From Streptomyces sp. NBC_00273 (lineage in GTDB: Bacteria; Actinomycetota; Actinomycetes; Streptomycetales; Streptomycetaceae): a DNA stretch of 64,000 nucleotides. The notes under the pieces were generated by a model. It worked only from the letters and a program-made list of their open reading frames with translations, did not search any database and was not told where the DNA came from. Below, in pieces: positions 63,959 to 64,000 of this stretch; position 1 is the first letter of the stretch, and each line of letters opens with the position of its first letter. The DNA lies in contig NZ_CP108067.1 in assembly GCF_036178145.1 (NCBI RefSeq), forward strand, positions 9,501,001 to 9,565,000, read 5' to 3'. The translations under genes were made by a program, and so were the position numbers.

Positions 63959-64000
63959 GTGTTCCCCCTCCCGCCCGTCCGCTCGATGCGGACCGTCCCG

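Overview
The window is very GC-rich, uses GTG and TTG starts freely, and encodes families typical of Streptomyces or a close relative (SoxR-controlled ferredoxin, SUKH, DUF4241, DUF5959, a galactose-oxidase-like copper enzyme, small secreted proteins). Dense insertion sequences, truncated and frameshifted genes, and few conserved housekeeping genes suggest a chromosome arm or a large linear plasmid. I see no rRNA, tRNA, CRISPR array or replication origin.

Layout. Positions 1-3.8 kb hold hypothetical genes and a divergent soxR/ferredoxin pair that share a textbook SoxR box. Positions 3.8-11.6 kb are patchy: a TetR pseudogene next to an FAD monooxygenase, a glycosyltransferase remnant, a lipoprotein, an HNH nuclease remnant and a secreted lamin-tail protein. 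Positions 11.6-19.3 kb, all on the minus strand, form the main feature: a compact operon for a streptolysin-S-like linear azole-containing peptide. It has a 41-residue Cys-rich precursor whose leader resembles SagA, followed by a SagB-like dehydrogenase, a SagC-like E1/ocin-ThiF-like protein, a YcaO protein ending in PHPLP, two CPBP membrane proteases, an ABC ATPase and permease, and a methyltransferase of the leucine carboxyl methyltransferase type. A strong hairpin separates the precursor from the enzyme genes, as in the sag operon of streptococci.

Positions 20-31.6 kb hold a broken LuxR/TrmB-like regulator, a divergent MarR/metallo-hydrolase pair with an operator-like palindrome, RidA, an apparently complete IS5-family element, a lipoprotein, a HAD hydrolase, a TPR protein and a tandem SUKH protein. 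Positions 32-41.7 kb hold a secreted zinc protease, a broken IS701-type transposase, a 905-residue NACHT NTPase with an N-terminal helix-turn-helix and C-terminal HEAT-like repeats (probable defence), a Tn3 transposase fragment and a broken resolvase. Positions 41.7-46 kb are bounded by two nearly identical, inverted 885-bp IS5-family copies around a ferritin-like protein, a Mrr-type nuclease remnant and an ASCH-domain gene. Each copy has its own 3-bp target duplication.

Positions 46-52.3 kb hold a lipoprotein and a divergent pair: a DyP peroxidase fused to a four-repeat, propeller-like C-terminus, and a secreted galactose-oxidase-like copper radical oxidase. The oxidase would make hydrogen peroxide and a DyP would use it, so the pairing is coherent and recalls GlxA/DtpA of Streptomyces. 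The rest (52.5-64 kb) is transposon debris (IS110 and IS5 remnants, one intact 1104-bp IS5-family element), orphan immunity-like genes, a small secreted protein and a serine recombinase interrupted by one frameshift.
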